Shown here in pieces: positions 14,926 through 15,031 of a stretch of DNA of 15,031 nt. The first letter of the stretch is position 1. Each line of letters opens with the position of its first letter. A program made the position numbers and the translations under genes. The notes under the pieces are model-generated. The model was not told where the DNA came from. It ran no database searches and saw only the letters and a program-made list of their open reading frames with translations. The DNA is from an uncultured Asticcacaulis sp. (GTDB taxonomy: Bacteria; Pseudomonadota; Alphaproteobacteria; Caulobacterales; Caulobacteraceae): contig CAMLPZ010000076.1 of the NCBI GenBank assembly GCA_946482045.1, positions 1-15,031 on the forward strand. The letters run 5' to 3'.

Positions 14926-15031
14926 CCCCAGGGTGCCACTGCTGCCGCGCTTGTTCGATAATGGAGGGGTACCGGGCTAGGTTCGAGACTCAATCAGCCC
15001 ACCAAGTAATTGCGATAGCAATAGCGACGGC

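Noticed and set aside
14971..15003. tRNA-like 3' end (GGTTCGAGACT followed by AGCCCACCA)
   Set aside because: The T-loop and CCA resemblance is suggestive, but the T-stem has mismatches and no acceptor, D or anticodon arms can be folded upstream.
15007..15022. Small hairpin ATTGC-GATA-GCAAT near the window end
   Set aside because: A five-pair stem is expected by chance at this length, and the sequence is cut off soon after, so nothing can be concluded.

Overview
The window most likely comes from an alphaproteobacterium, probably Caulobacterales or Sphingomonadales. The reasons are a large TonB-dependent receptor of the Xanthomonas/Caulobacter type, high GC content in most of the window, and several GTG starts. 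The genus cannot be fixed from the sequence alone.

Left part (1-3800, + strand): a 941-residue TonB-dependent outer-membrane receptor, a strong GC-rich stem-loop terminator, then a GntR-family repressor of the FadR/FCD subfamily. A receptor beside an FCD regulator suggests regulated uptake of a sugar, sugar acid or oligosaccharide; the substrate is not visible. Positions 3825-4096 hold the decayed C-terminus of a MacB/FtsX-type ABC permease, readable only by joining all three forward frames.

Centre (about 4200-12197, + strand): a complete high-affinity potassium uptake operon. The order is a 31-residue membrane peptide, kdpF, kdpA, kdpB, kdpC, kdpD and kdpE. KdpFABC is the K+-pumping P-type ATPase, and KdpD/KdpE is its sensor kinase and response regulator. 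Spacing is very tight, with 4-base start/stop overlaps at three junctions (small peptide/kdpF, kdpC/kdpD, kdpD/kdpE), which indicates one translationally coupled unit. The leader (4137-4300) contains nested inverted repeats, an imperfect direct repeat, and a 16-base palindrome running into the first ribosome-binding site.

Right part (12198-15031, mostly - strand): a convergent intergenic region with two hairpins and a doubtful cysteine-rich ORF. After it comes a leftward four-gene cassette. In transcription order this is an XRE-type HTH regulator, a spermidine-synthase-like protein, a small PhnA/YjdM C-terminal-domain protein without the zinc ribbon, and a second, divergent spermidine-synthase-like protein. 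Both synthase-like proteins keep the nucleotide-binding glycine-rich loop but have an altered active-site aspartate motif. A perfect palindrome upstream of the XRE gene looks like its own operator. A classical intrinsic terminator at 14898-14925 points rightward but has no visible gene in front of it.

No rRNA, convincing tRNA, CRISPR array, insertion sequence or integrase was seen.
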